Origin: Anniella stebbinsi
Taxonomy: Eukaryota > Chordata > Lepidosauria > Squamata > Anniellidae
Assembly: GCA_029215795.1 (NCBI GenBank)
Contig: JARDYH010000007.1
Location: 60,938,763-61,002,762 of the forward strand
Length of the DNA stretch: 64,000 nt
Direction: 5' to 3'
Shown: positions 13,301 to 44,717 of the stretch, one piece after another
Layout of the letters: every line of letters begins with the position of its first letter
Numbering within the stretch: the stretch's first letter is position 1
Notes under the pieces: generated by a model
Databases searched by the model: none
The model's input: only the letters and a program-made list of their open reading frames with translations
Told to the model about the DNA's origin: nothing
Position numbers and translations under genes: made by a program

Positions 13301-16300
13301 AATCTGGCTCTCATGCAGCCACTCAAACCTGTGTTGGGGAGTTGAAACAGATTCACACAACTCTTTAAGCATGAGACTCCTGCTTCGGGTCCTTTGCAGG
13401 ATTAATATTGGCTGCTTACATGTGTTTTTTTCGGGGGGGGGGTCTTTCTCTGCCTTCCTATATGTTCCATTACACAACCACTGGATGGCGCTGTAGTATT
13501 GTACAATCACACAAGAGTTCTATAACGCCGCTGAGAAAAAAATACTAGACTTTTCGCGTTAGAAAAAAAAAGTGATAATGATTGCAAAGTACGGGAGAGG
13601 CCCTGCAGGATGCTGACGTCATGTAAAGGACCTGCAAACTACCGTGAGTGAGGAAGCACGAGTGCACAATAAAAGCCTTCTGTAGAAAGGCTCTCAGTTG
13701 AGATATCAGAAGGTTTATTTGAGATCTTTTTCATACTTTGCTTCTCAATTCTTCTTCCCATCTCTCTTAGAGAAAAGCACTAATAGATTTTCCAGGAACT
13801 GGTGGGTACGTGGCTGGGTCATGTGCTGCTGGTGATAAATGAACAAAACCCAGGATGGACATGCAAGATTACCCTTCTAAGACATGTGCATCTTTTAAGG
13901 ACAAAGGAAAAAAAAATACCCAGTGCCTATCTGCCCCATTGTTTCTCACGCTGCCAGCTATCTCCCTTGCAAGTCTGTCAACAAATATAAACCTTATGAC
14001 AGTGCAAGGCAGCATTTCATGCTCCTCTACAGGCATCTATATGAGTTTCATACCACCTTAACTGCTGTGACTTCCACCCCAAGGAATCCTGGGAATTGTA
14101 GTTTGGTGAGGACGCTGAGCATTCTGCATTTTAGACTGCAACTCTCATAACCCCTTACCATGGCCATGCTGGCTGATACTGATGGGAGTTTTAGTCCAAA
14201 ATATCTGGAGGGTACAAAGTTGCCTTACTGGATTAAGAGCCCAAGCCTCCCCTTTAAATAGTTGCGTTTCCCAGGATTACTTGGGAATGAGTGTTAAACT
14301 GGTAGATGCAGACAGGGCTGGGGGAGAATCCTGCCTGAAATGCTGCAGAGCCGTTGCTGCCAGCCAGTGTCAACAGTACTGGGTTTGATGGATCAGTGAT
14401 AAGAACAAAGCCGCTTCCTATGACTTCCTATGACTTCATGACTAGTAGCCTGCTGCTCATGGGATAGGATGAAGTATAATGTGATGTTTTTATTCTGGAT
14501 CTGAAATCTTTGGAGGACTTACTTTGCAGGGAGCATTCTGGGGTTTGATGGTGGGACTGGTTGTTGGCTTGAGCCGGATGGCCTTGGAGTTTGCCTACCC
14601 CGCACCACCCTGTGGCATTCTGGACAAGCGGCCTTCCCTGGTGAAGGACATCCACTATCTACACTTCTCCATCCTCCTCTGCCTGCTGACCGCTGCCGTG
14701 GGGGTGGGAATCAGCTTGCTGACCAAGCCTCCTGCCGAATCCCAGGTGAGTATGGGAAGACGGCAGGCAAGCGGAGCGTCCTGCATTTTGGACAGGGCAC
14801 CCGGGAAGTGGCAGAGAAGGTTTGGGAGAATTGACGGACGTGTATCTTGGATGCCCAAAGCAGCTGAGGAGATCCGACGCACATCGTAGCTAGGAATGTT
14901 GGACAAATCCACAATGGGTTCAGTTGAGTTCAGATTTCTAACGATCTGACCTGTGGATTCTGCAGCAAACCGGCTTTTTTGAGTCAACGTGGATTCCCTG
15001 GACTTGCGGATTAGCGCATGTCTGTATTAGCACTGATGCAAAGGAGTGTAAATAGAATGAAATTCTGGTTTTAAAAAATCCAGTTCCATCAATGGGCAGG
15101 TGATGGGAGAAAAGACGCCTGACGACCCACCTAACACAGAGGGAATGCATTTAACAAATCCCGCTCATCCGTAATCATAGCACACTAGGTAGATGCTAGC
15201 CTTAAACTTCAAAGCAACTGACCCAACAGTTCACAGTTTCAAAGATTTTCTCTGGCTAATGAAAACCGGAAGTCGAGAATGGGCTTCTAATACACAATTC
15301 CAAAAATGTAGCCGTGATCTCTTGTTGCTGGCAGATGTCAATGACCTTCTAGAACATTGGAGTTGTGGGGAAAAGGGGTGTTTTGTGGGGAAGTTTTTTC
15401 TATGTCCTGCAAATCCTCCAAGTAGCTCAAGGAGATGTTTGTGGTTCTCTCCCCTCTAAACCAAAAACAGATTATTTGTTTTATTTATGTATTATTACCA
15501 TTTACCTACCACCTTATTTGCTAAACATCCAGCAAGGCAGTGAACAGCAAATTGAAATAATAGAACCATAAAAAGAAAGTTAGGAACCGTAAAGCATCAA
15601 AACAATTATACAATTTTAAAGGCTACGTTGAAAATATGTGTTTTCGTGCCAACTGTGGTTCCTGAGGGAGCACATTTCACAGGAGAAAGCCCTTTCATTC
15701 AGCCGCACCTGACAAACGGGCCCCTTCAGACAATTTTTTTCTCACAACAGCCTGATCGAGCGGTCCAAGATCCTCCCATGGATTGGGGTGGCGGGAAGGT
15801 CAGTGGATTTGACTCTGCGTCTCTCTGAACGCAGGCTGAGACCTGCGGCTTTCATATGCTCTCCCCCAAATCTCCCTGCATTCGACATGGTTTGAAAACC
15901 ATGGGGTTGAAATAAACACCTGCTCTTCGAAATAAAGCTCTTTTCTACAGCATCTTTGGGTGCAGCAACTTTCGTTTCTAGGAACGGGGGAAGAAACCTG
16001 TGCTTTTCAGAGCCTTCACATTGGCAGGAAAAATGGACGGCCGAAAATTACAGTAAAAAAAAGTGATTCCCGTGTCCTCCTAAAACCGGCCGTTTCCCCG
16101 GCTTCTTGTCAGAAAATCTTGCCTGAGGGAGAATCCTTTCTCTCTCTGCTCCGCCCAGAGGGGCCGAAATTTGCTTATACGTCTCAAAAAAACTCTCCAC
16201 CCTCCACCCTAGTTATGGAAGGCTGGTTTTCTTTGGCATTGTTGGCCGTCTGAGGCGTATCGGGACACGCCAGGTGGCATGGCTGCTTTCCAAAGAGAAA

Positions 16301-19300
16301 GGGCTATTTCTTAAGTCAGTGGCACAAAGAGCCAAGGTGGGAGTTGGCTGGGTCTCTTTGTACTTGGGAGAGGTGGTGCTGAGGAGACACCTTCAATGCA
16401 GTTCAGGGCAGGAACAAGCAGTGCGTTGTTTTTATCGGCAGAAAAGCCCTACTTCATCCCTCATGCTTTTGCCAGACCAGTGTTCCCGGACTGGGTGCCC
16501 GCCATATGTTTTGGACTTCAACTCCCATCAGCCCCAGCCAGTAGAGCCAGTGGTCAGGAATCATGGGAGCTGTAGTCCAAAACTTCTGGGGGAGACCACG
16601 CTAGAGCCCTCTTTCATCTAGTTGGAGGGTCAATCCTCTGTTTTTGTCCGTGGCCTCAGACTGGGAACCGTCCACGTGCAGTCCAGCCACAGAACCTTCC
16701 AGAACCTCCCTCAGGGGCGTATGGAGGGAGATGGTTTCCTCTGTGCCAAGGGAAAGAAGGAGTGAATCCCACTCAGTCTTTCTCTCCACAGAGTAAATGT
16801 CTTCTTGGTATTCCTGTCAGGAGCATTGCTTTCCTGTCACTGAGATAAATTTACATCACAACCTTGTGCTTCTTTGAGCATCGTCTGTAAGAGCATCTTT
16901 ACCTCATAAACACCAAATTGGCCCCTGAGATCCTCCAAGGAGGCCTGGTTGGTTTCCCCATGATCAAGGGTGTGTAGTCAGGCAATGGGTTTGAGGGGAA
17001 GAAACTGGCAAGTTTTAATCATCTCTTGAAGGCATATATCTGTTTCCTCAGGCTTTTCCCGAGTTGTAACCACACTGCTCTTTTCTATTGTTCTTTTCTA
17101 ATGTAATCATTATTTTGTAATGGTTTTTACATTACTTTTTATATTGTATCTTGTGGTGGTGTTTTTTTTTTAATGTAGGCCATTTAGGACGCAATCCTAT
17201 GCATGTTTAGACAGAAAAAAAAATCCAACAACTCCCTGCATTCCCCAGCTAGCATGGCTGGCTGGGGCATGCTGGGAATGGTAGGGCTTTATTTTCTCTG
17301 TCTAAACATGCATAGGCTTGCACCCTGAGAGGTCTGAGATATCACATGGAATGTAAGTAGTTAAAATAAAATAAAATAAAAATCAATTGTAGGTAAATGC
17401 AAGCCTATTTCCCCCCTTTCCTTATTTTTGTTTTAAAGATCAAGGATGTGACTTGGTGGACTCTCCGTCAGCCAGAGAAGCCCCCTCTTTCCCAACTCCC
17501 CACGCCGAAATTGCAACCTGGGAACAGCGTCTCTGGGGCAGAGGAAGATGGTAAGCCGGATGCATGCTTTGAACTGCACCCTCTTCCAGAGAGGGAGGGA
17601 GAGAAATCCCAGCTGATAAACTGATGCAAATAGTTGCAAAATTTCCATGATGACAGTCGGGGGGGGGGGGGGGGGTTAGGGGCCACCCCACACGTTGACA
17701 ACGCCTCCGGGGCAGGGAGGGGGCGGAAAAGAGGTGAGGTTCTCCAGGGAAGGGGAAGCACCAATTTTGGTCCTGAGGAGCTTCAAAGGAGAGAAGGAAC
17801 AAGAAGCTCGTGATGCCCCACTTTGGCTGGGGGTCAAAGGGTGGGGTGAGGCCCCCACTGAGGCTTGTGTAATCCCCTTTCCTCACACCAGCATTAAAGC
17901 TGGGGCGGAAAGACCACAAATTACCTTTTCACAATCCCACACACTGGCTTTAGATTACTGGCTGCTCCTTGGGGCACAGTGCATTAGACCAGAGGGAGTA
18001 AGGGAGGGGTTTTCCTTGCTTAGGCTGTGGATTTTCCACCTCACCCCTGAATAAGTGTGCAAACAGATGGTGAAAAGATGCAGGAGACAAAAGCCCCTGT
18101 GTGCAACAAAATAGTATTCCACACATAGCCATTTTGCACACATTTGGGGGGAAATTTGAGCATTCAAAACCTGTTCAGGGTTGCTGATTATGCATAAGAA
18201 TTGGTCTGTGAGGCGAGATCAAATTCCGTCCAGCCATTACCCATGGCAGCAAATAGATCATCCTTGTAGAGCAGCTGTAGACCTCGGAATAGGTGAGGTG
18301 AAATAACAGGAGGAGACCTTCGCCTTGGACGCTCAGAAGATGGGCGTTAAGAGTCATAGGGCTCCGTCACCCCGATTTCCGCCCCCTGGTTTGCCTCCGT
18401 GTTTTTTACCTCCATTTCATAAGCGCATCAAGCTAATGGTCCCTTTCACGTGCGTTTATGGTATTGCGCTGCACCATGAAACCTCCTTTTCGCTTGTTTG
18501 CTCTTCCACTCCACCCCACCCCTTCTCTCAAAGCACACGCCCCCAACAAAGGAAAAAAGCGAGAGGACAGCGATACACTGAGGCTTAAGGGCGCATTAAA
18601 TCCACTTGGGGAAAATAATCCAGACTTTCCCCGCACCAAAATAATACGCAAAATGGAGGACAGGGATGACGTGGTGTGAGTCCCGTGCTGCAAAACCAGA
18701 TACTGGACGTGGCAAGAGGGCGTTAAACCGCTGGTGCGATGGAGCTCTTTCTCTTCTGCTTTTTGTCTCTAGCACTGGCATTCAAAGGTATATTGTTGCT
18801 GTATACGAAGGTCCGACGTAGCTATGTAAGCTTTTGATAGACCTGCCTTGTATGTCTAAAGCCTGAAACAAAGACCACAAATAGCACATCCAGTTAATAA
18901 TTAGTTAAGTTTAAGACGTTTCATTGTTATTTTCAAAATGTACAGATTTTAAATGTACAGTTTTTAAATGTACAGATTGTGTGTATGTTGTATGTTTTTG
19001 CTGTTTTAATTTTTGTATATTGTTTTTAATTGTTTTAATCCTATGTAAACCGCCCAGAGAGCTTCGGCTATGGGGCGGTACACAAATGTAATAAATAAAA
19101 TAAATAAATAAATAAATATTAGTTTTATATGTTTTTAATCAGCTTTATGTATTTTATACCATTTTGTACTGAATGTTGTTCCCCGCCTCGATCCAGAGGG
19201 AGAGGCGCGTAAGAGTTAAATAAATTATTATTATTATTATTATTATTATTCATAGATTCTATAAATCTATAAAAAGTTATAAACTTGATGTGCTACTTGT

Positions 19301-19625
19301 GGTTGTTTATTTCATTTTTTGGAGTGCTGCATCCTGTGCATCACGTCGCCTGTGTTGATTCGGACGTTGCCTAATCCTTTTCCTTTGTTCTTAGAGGGAC
19401 CCTTCACGCTTCCTTTTTTTCTGACAGATCCCCAAGAAAAGCACCCATGGAACTGCTGCAGCAAGGCGACCACCTGCACCCCCTGTTTTATGGAAGCAGA
19501 AAGAGGCCCAGGAGAGCCCCCTGGGGACATGACGGAGTCCCGCTTCTTTCTGGGCTCGGATTTGCTGCCTCAACGCCATCATCCTGCTCTGCATCAACGT
19601 CTTCTTCTATGCTTATTTTGCTTAA
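1103..19625 (+). CDS. SLC5A10: SLC5A10 (SGLT5), 3' half of the gene, six coding exons, 5' part outside the window
   Basis: Sodium/glucose cotransporter family member. Mammalian SGLT5 is a plasma-membrane, kidney-enriched Na+-coupled carrier for mannose and fructose. The six exons at 1103-1210, 4119-4269, 11836-12004, 14530-14745, 17439-17550 and 19428-19625 all have AG acceptors and GT donors, and their phases match (partial codons join to Gly, Arg and Asp). The product runs from the cysteine-rich extracellular loop ([23 protein letters not shown]) through [10 protein letters not shown], the Na2-site helix in SGLTs, and [15 protein letters not shown], where the Gln aligns with the sugar-contact Gln of SGLT1. 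It ends with a C-terminal FFYAYFA. The ICC-NAII-CIN-FFYAYFA ending and the adjacent GRAP favour SGLT5 over SGLT1, 2 or 4. The last exon has an apparent frameshift. Earlier exons lie left of position 1. Confidence 0.93.
2777..2804. repeat. (TGTC)7 microsatellite
   Basis: Seven uninterrupted TGTC units directly upstream of TATTTG. Confidence 0.95.
3147..3580 (-). mobile_element. L2-like LINE 3' end, family B
   Basis: Second family B copy in the same orientation as 121-545. It shares the ACCGCCCCATAG tail block, the GAAAAGATAACAATGTTGGC block and the CCACAGTTGGAAGGCCACCA equivalent of the ORF2 C-terminus. Confidence 0.75.
4119..4269 (+). CDS. SLC5A10: SLC5A10 exon: Na2-site helix
   Basis: A 151-bp exon flanked by CCCTCCAG and GTACTA. 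It encodes [20 protein letters not shown] followed by [13 protein letters not shown] and a basic and acidic loop ending KELLLVG. The SS pair in LMSSLTS corresponds to the Na2 sodium-site serines of SGLT1. The donor leaves AG, which the next exon completes to AGG (Arg). Confidence 0.95.
4329..4360. repeat. (AT)n microsatellite
   Basis: An alternating TA run of about 32 bp, 60 bp inside the intron. Confidence 0.95.
4377..4778. mobile_element. Non-autonomous hAT-like DNA element, copy 1
   Basis: 402 bp with inverted ends TAGGGATA and CATCCCTA. Internal blocks (GATCTGGATTCG, AATTTGC, GGAATGGATTTAACAAA) are shared with 14891-15173. The flanking octamers ATCTGCTT and ATCCCCTG match at 5 of 8 positions, a decayed or absent duplication. 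No transposase frame is present. Confidence 0.6.
6835..6960 (-). mobile_element. L2-like LINE tail fragment
   Basis: TTTATTCAAGATATTTCTTCCCCGCCC followed by an AAACCATAACACATAATTA-type region, in the order seen in - strand LINE 3' ends elsewhere in the window. It is short and diverged. Confidence 0.4.
8484..8580. repeat. Short palindromic repeat P
   Basis: Contains TTCAACTCCCATCAGCCC..., then a spacer and the inverse TGGGAGTTGCAGCCCAACC. It is one of many copies of a palindromic unit of about 100-140 bp in this window. Confidence 0.7.
9010..9290 (-). mobile_element. Old CR1-like LINE 3' fragment
   Basis: The - strand reads the CR1 3' region, including GGATTCACTACC-like, GATGTAGTGATGGCC-like and AAATTCAGGGAGGAG-like blocks, all diverged from the younger copy at 10733-11334. 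Confidence 0.6.
10733..11334 (+). mobile_element. CR1 LINE 3' end
   Basis: Includes the CR1 signature block (CTGGAGCATCTCCCCTATGA, GGCTAAGGGGAGACCTGATA), then TGGGATTCACTACCCCAAGA, GGATAAATTCCTGGAGGAGA and the terminal TGATCCAGCAGAGCTCTTCT with the TTATGTTCTTA end. It is 5' truncated, as is usual for CR1. Related copies lie at 22355, 26552 and 42261. Confidence 0.9.
11836..12004 (+). CDS. SLC5A10: SLC5A10 exon: sugar-contact helix
   Basis: A 169-bp exon flanked by CCCTTGCAG and GTAACT. It encodes [20 protein letters not shown], then [19 protein letters not shown] and [17 protein letters not shown], giving two hydrophobic segments. The Gln of YIQSVTS aligns with the sugar-coordinating Gln of SGLT1. 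It ends in phase 0. Confidence 0.95.
13205..13305 (+). mobile_element. CR1-like LINE terminal fragment
   Basis: GATTCCTGCATTGAGCAGGG, TTGGACTAGATGGCCTTAGA and TTCCAACTCTACTAGTCTAT, the standard end of a CR1 subfamily. The same end is attached to the longer copy at 32060-32620. Confidence 0.85.
14300..14432 (+). mobile_element. tRNA-derived SINE fragment (squamate ACA type)
   Basis: Contains GAATCCTGCCTGAAATGCTG, AGAGCCGTTGCTGCCAGCC and CAGTACTGGGTTTGATGGAT, then a GCCGCTTCCTATGAC end. These match the body and tail of the SINE at 52983-53170; the tRNA-like head is missing. Confidence 0.65.
14530..14745 (+). CDS. SLC5A10: SLC5A10 exon: GAFWGL helix region
   Basis: A 216-bp, 72-codon exon in phase 0, flanked by TTTGCAG and GTGAGT. 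It encodes [20 protein letters not shown], then FAYPAPPCG and a loop, and then [24 protein letters not shown]. The GAFWGL start and the APPCG-to-HYLHF loop are hallmarks of SGLT-family members at this position. Confidence 0.95.
14891..15173. mobile_element. Non-autonomous hAT-like DNA element, copy 2
   Basis: 283 bp with ends TAGGAATG and CATCCGTA, imperfect inverts of each other. It is flanked by ATCGTAGC (14883-14890) and ATCATAGC (15174-15181), a 7/8 match that looks like an 8-bp target-site duplication, the length typical of hAT. Its interior resembles 4377-4778. Confidence 0.7.
15470..15740 (-). mobile_element. Old L2-like LINE 3' fragment
   Basis: Order of features as in other - strand L2-like ends: TTTATTTATGTATTATTACC, CACCTTATTTGCTAAAC, CAAAACAATTATACAATTT, then an ORF2-like segment up to AGAAAGCCCTTTC. 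Strongly decayed. Confidence 0.45.
16488..16600. repeat. Short palindromic repeat P, near-complete
   Basis: TTTTGGACTTCAACTCCCAT...CCCAGCCAG, a short spacer, and the inverse GGGAGCTGTAGTCCAAAAC: a hairpin of about 110 bp. Confidence 0.75.
17439..17550 (+). CDS. SLC5A10: SLC5A10 exon: cytosolic/loop segment
   Basis: A 112-bp exon flanked by TTTTAAAG and GTAAGC. It reads [20 protein letters not shown], then a Pro/Ser-rich tail to GAEED with one base left over. The xxLTWWTL-type motif is characteristic of SGLT5 at the start of the variable loop before the last helix. The Pro-rich rest is poorly conserved in the family. Confidence 0.9.
18357..18753. mobile_element. Non-autonomous inverted-ended element E, copy 1
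   Basis: Starts GGGCTCCGTCACCCC and ends GGTGCGATGGAGCTC, imperfect inverts. Internal blocks (CCAACAAAGGAAAAA, CCGCACCAAAATAATACGC, GCTGCAAAACCAGATAC) recur in the same order at 35984-36404. Confidence 0.55.
18950..19128 (+). mobile_element. L2-like LINE tail, family B
   Basis: TAATTTTTGTATATTG..., then AAACCGCCCAGAGAGCTTCG GCTATGGGGC and an AATAAATAAATAAATA end, identical in order to the tail at 62480-62585. Confidence 0.8.
19130..19251 (+). mobile_element. L2-like LINE tail, family A, with (ATT)n
   Basis: GTTGTTCCCCGCCTCGATCC AGAGGGAGAGGCGCG, then TAAATAA and (ATT) repeats. This is the family A terminal signature. Confidence 0.85.
19428..19625 (+). CDS. SLC5A10: SLC5A10 terminal exon with apparent frameshift
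   Basis: The acceptor TTTCTGACAG joins the phase-1 donor at 17550 to give Asp, then [16 protein letters not shown] and onward with no stop. The conserved ending, [16 protein letters not shown] then VFFYAYFA and TAA at 19623-19625, lies one base later in phase. A TGA at 19530-19532 in that second frame means the shift must fall between 19531 and about 19547. Read without correction, the frame runs on to a stop at 19649 and the last membrane helix is lost. Either a single-base assembly or sequencing error, or a real allele or loss, could explain it. Confidence 0.85.
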
Positions 19626-22105
19626 GGTATTTCTTTGGTGACTTTGTTTAAGAGGGCAAGAAGCCGTGGTAGGGAGAAGGGGGGGGGGCTATAGGAGAGC
19701 AGAGAGAATTGGAGAGGAGAGGAAGAGGAGAATTTGATACAGCGTTGTTGTTGTTTTGAAAGAGCTTTCAGCTACCGATAGGGCCTTTGCGTATTAATTC
19801 AAAGGGGAAAACTTTGGGATGTTATAGACATTTTACTGGAGATGACCAGATGGCTGGCATATATTGAATTTTTTCTTGTTGTAATCATGAGGACCGGATT
19901 ATTAAAAAAAAATTAAAGCTGGAAGATTCATTTGCAGAAAGGAGCTCTGAGCCTTAAGTAGCCCATAAATACCTTTAACTGAACCTATCTCAGCCCACCA
20001 AAGGCCATACTGTTTAAAAAGTACTGCAGCGTACAAGAAGGGCACAGCCATTTTACTGCCTCTGAAGTGGAAAATGAGACTTAGAAGGTATCTGAATATT
20101 AGGGGACTGTTCTATTTTCTCTTATATCTAAAAGAAAATATTTTAGATATATTCTTGCTTCTAAAACACCATATTTTTGTACGTTCTGGATTGAAATATC
20201 AAAGAGCTTTTGTAGGTTGAATTCCTGACGTGGTAGCAGTTTTAGGCAACAGCATTAGGAAAGGTATTTGTCCGAGCCTCTGGGGAGTTGCTGTGGAGGG
20301 CATTGGGTTCTACTGGGCAAGATGGACCAATGGTTAGCCTCAGCCGAAGGCTGCCTCCGACGTTCCCTATACATCCTGATAAGAGGGCCGTTGCAGTAAT
20401 CCCATGGATCACTCTGCAAATACCAGACTTTGCGGAGCGTCTATAAATAGAAGAAGAGCTGCAGAGGGTCAAGGAAGCAACAGTGGGAGATTTTGACCAG
20501 CTGCAGATGTTTATTATACTGCTTCTTCTTTGGGCTTGGCTGTCGATAGCGACCCCCGATCGCAAAAAAGAATAAAATAAAAACATCACGATTCTGAAAC
20601 AAGGCAGGCCTGGTCCACAGAATGACGCTTATGAAAGAGTTTAGGAAAATGCATATATTTCCAACGAAAGAAAAAGAGGAATAGAGATTTGCTCTGGGGA
20701 ACCCCCCTTTATTACCCATGAGCCCTCAGTTCCAATGGTGGAAAGCACCCGGGAGTGACATGGGCTAATCCCTCGGATGAAGTCCAGAGTTCACTCCTGC
20801 TTGGGATACCAATGGTTCCCGTGGATTTGCAGACGCAAACACATGTTATTCGAATGAGCTCACTACATCCCGGGACAGGCAAAGAGGAAATATTCCACCC
20901 AGGCAAAAGGAGACAAATACGAATGAGGATGAGAATATGCAACAAGACTTTGTACTGGTTTCTTGGTTGTTCTCTCTCTGCAGAGAACGCTGGGAATTAT
21001 AGTTCTGTAGAACAGGGACTAGGGTTTTACAAGAGACACCTCAGTATCCTCACTGAACTACAATCCCCAGGATTCCTGAGGGGAAGTGATGATTGTTAAA
21101 ATGGCATAAAACCAATGCAAGTCTGGTGCAGCTGTCAGTTCAGACAAGTGTCACAACTATCTTACCTCACTTGTTGAAAACTGAGCAATCTATTGACAGC
21201 ATCAGGTTTTGGGGGGCCCTTGGCCAAGACACCCCCAATGGGTCCCCTCCCTTGGTGAGTCTACCTTCTCACCTCCATGGTCACCAGCTGTGATGGCTCC
21301 TCTTTCTCTTCACCTCCCATTACCTCTGCTTGAGTGAGTGACAGGTGAATTAAGCAGGTGAAGAGGAGGAGCAAATCCAGGCGGCTCTTGTCAATGGGGG
21401 TCTTTGCTGGGTGTGGTCCGTCAGCAGTTGCCCAGCCATATCTATCTTTGATGCTAGCCCTAGAAAACACTTCAAGCTCTAGTTAGAAATGAATGCATCG
21501 AATGCCGGTAAGGTAAGCAGATTTGGGTGCTTGCGGATGGATGGCCCTTAGTGCCCCCAGTCAAAAGGCATTGAGCAGCTATTCTGTTTTTCCATTCTTT
21601 ATGGTAAGGATGGAAGAAGAAGCGGAAAAGCACAGGAAGGTTAGCAGAAGACGACTTGTGAATCCCTTGTAAAATTCCATGAAGGTGACTGGGGGATAAA
21701 AGCTTTTCCTGGAAACGCCCGGTATCATTGTTCTCAATTTGTTAAGAGCTCTGGTCTTCAAGTGATGGTTGAGGGCCCTCTACTGGGTGGCAGCTTGAGT
21801 GAAATCCGTCTGCAACAGCAGTGCTGACACCCCCAACATATGGTAACAAATGAAGAAGTCATCCCCCCCCCCCCAAATGCACGTTTGGGCTGAGAGTGGG
21901 TTGTCTGCCTGAAAAGGTGGAAGAGTTAGAGTGTTAGAATATCAGTCGTCATGGGAGAGGCACCTCCATTTTGTCTCTTCCTGGAAAAAGGTCCCAATGG
22001 GAGAGCCATTCAGTTCATGTTCCCTGGAGCTTCTGGTCTCCACTAGGAGAGGTTTGGATTGGCTGCTACAAAATAATCTTCCAACTGGAACGTGGGCAAG
22101 GCCGG
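19626..22105. other. Intergenic region between the convergent SLC5A10 and GRAP stops
   Basis: About 2.5 kb expected to include both 3' UTRs. There are AATAAA strings at 20571-20581 (+), but no polyadenylation site can be assigned securely. A possible SINE fragment lies at about 20308-20370 (ACTGGGCAAGATGGACCAAT), a palindromic repeat half at 20985-21080 and dispersed repeat F at 21195-21440. Confidence 0.6.
21195..21440. repeat. Unclassified dispersed repeat F, copy 2
   Basis: Same ordered blocks as 540-830: GAGTCTACCTTCTCACC, GTCACCAGCTG, CAGGTGAAGAGGAGGAGCAA and GGCTCTTGTCAATGGG. Confidence 0.5.
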
Positions 22106-43686
<21,581 letters not shown>

Positions 43687-44330
43687 TTAAGTGAGAGAAG
43701 ATGAAAGAAACAAATCGGTGTGTGAAAATGAGACAGGAAACTTATTTGAATATGCTTGCCTGTGCTGCAGACACGTGGGTGGAGAAATGCACCTGCAGAG
43801 TGACCCCTGCCTTCCCTCACAGAGGGGAATTCCTCCTCTTCTACCAGTGGGAGTAGGGTTGCCAACTTTTTTTTTACTGGCCTCTGCTCCTGTGCTCTTA
43901 AGAGCCACAACATCTGCAGGCAAAAGGAAGTGTGTTCATCTACTTTTTATTTTTAAAGCTTAATTTGCTGAGTTCTGCAGATTAAACAGCTGTAAAAGGC
44001 ACAGGAGCAGGGCCAGTTTCTTTTTCTGGTCAGATGGCAATCCTGCCTGGAAAACTAAGAGTGTCATCACACTGGAGGTTTAATGCGCATCTGCTACGAC
44101 TTTGATCCACTTTTTCAGCGCTGGACTAGCAGGATGTCATCTGTCGTGCTGTTCTCTCGCCCTGATGCTGTGAAGACCAGCATTATTCCATACCTATTCA
44201 GCTGTTGTGTCTTGGTGTGGACACTAGAGGGCAGGCATCTCCCAGCATTGCAGTTAGGATGTTAGAGGATGAGGCAGTGGAGGCTGGTGGCTCCTACGTC
44301 AGCAGGGCAGTGAACCCGCTCTGTGTGAAT

Positions 44331-44506
44331 TGGGTGACCATATGAAGAGGAGGACTGGGCTCCTGTATCTTTAACAGTTGCATAGAAATGGGGATTTCAG
44401 CGGGTGTCATTTGTATGCATGCAGCACCTGGTGAAATTCCCTCTTCGTCACAACAATTAAAGCTGCAGGACCTATACCAGAGTGACCAGATACAAAAGAT
44501 ACAGCT
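44331..44506. mobile_element. Foldback element family, partial copy
   Basis: GGGTGACCATATGAAGAGGA, GGGCTCCTGTATCTTTAACA, GGTGTCATTTGTATGCATGC and GTGAAATTCCCTCTTCGTCA match the left arm of 36449-36770. The right arm is missing after AGAGTGACCAGATACAAAAG. Confidence 0.75.
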
Positions 44507-44717
44507 GGCCAATGTTCTTACAGCTTTAGCAACCAAAAGGCCTGGAAGCATTCGACAATGGTATCTCTTCTGATTACTGCATCTATCGAAGGCACAGGAG
44601 CCTTCCTCAGGAAAGCAATTGGCAACCTAATATTTGGTTGATCATCCTGGGAAAGAAGACTGGGAATTCAAATGAACATTTTCCTTTTTTTAAAAAAAAT
44701 ACAGCTCCAGTGACATC

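Larger units (their letters stand above)
12005..14529. other. SLC5A10 intron
   Basis: About 12080-13190 is AT-rich and has no repeat that could be named. A CR1 terminal fragment lies at 13205-13305, a palindromic repeat at about 14050-14215 and a SINE fragment at 14300-14432. A CTCF-like motif is at 13478-13493. Confidence 0.7.
14746..17438. other. SLC5A10 intron
   Basis: Holds a hAT-like element at 14891-15173, an old L2-like fragment around 15470-15740 (-), and palindromic repeat P copies at 16488-16600 and about 17240-17290. The remainder is unrecognised. Confidence 0.7.
17551..19427. other. Last SLC5A10 intron
   Basis: Contains a G run at 17660-17675, an inverted-ended element at about 18357-18753, a family B LINE tail at 18950-19128 and a family A tail with (ATT)n at 19130-19251. 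The 159-codon - strand frame at 17440-17919 overlaps the exon antisense and is treated as chance. Confidence 0.7.

Noticed and set aside
17440..17919. 159-codon - strand frame overlapping the SLC5A10 exon at 17439-17550
   Set aside because: Antisense shadow of GC- and Pro-rich sequence with a C/G homopolymer run; no domain.
1..19625. FAM83G nested in SLC5A10 as in human
   Set aside because: No FAM83-like coding sequence was seen in these introns. It may lie left of the window or be absent; no claim is made.
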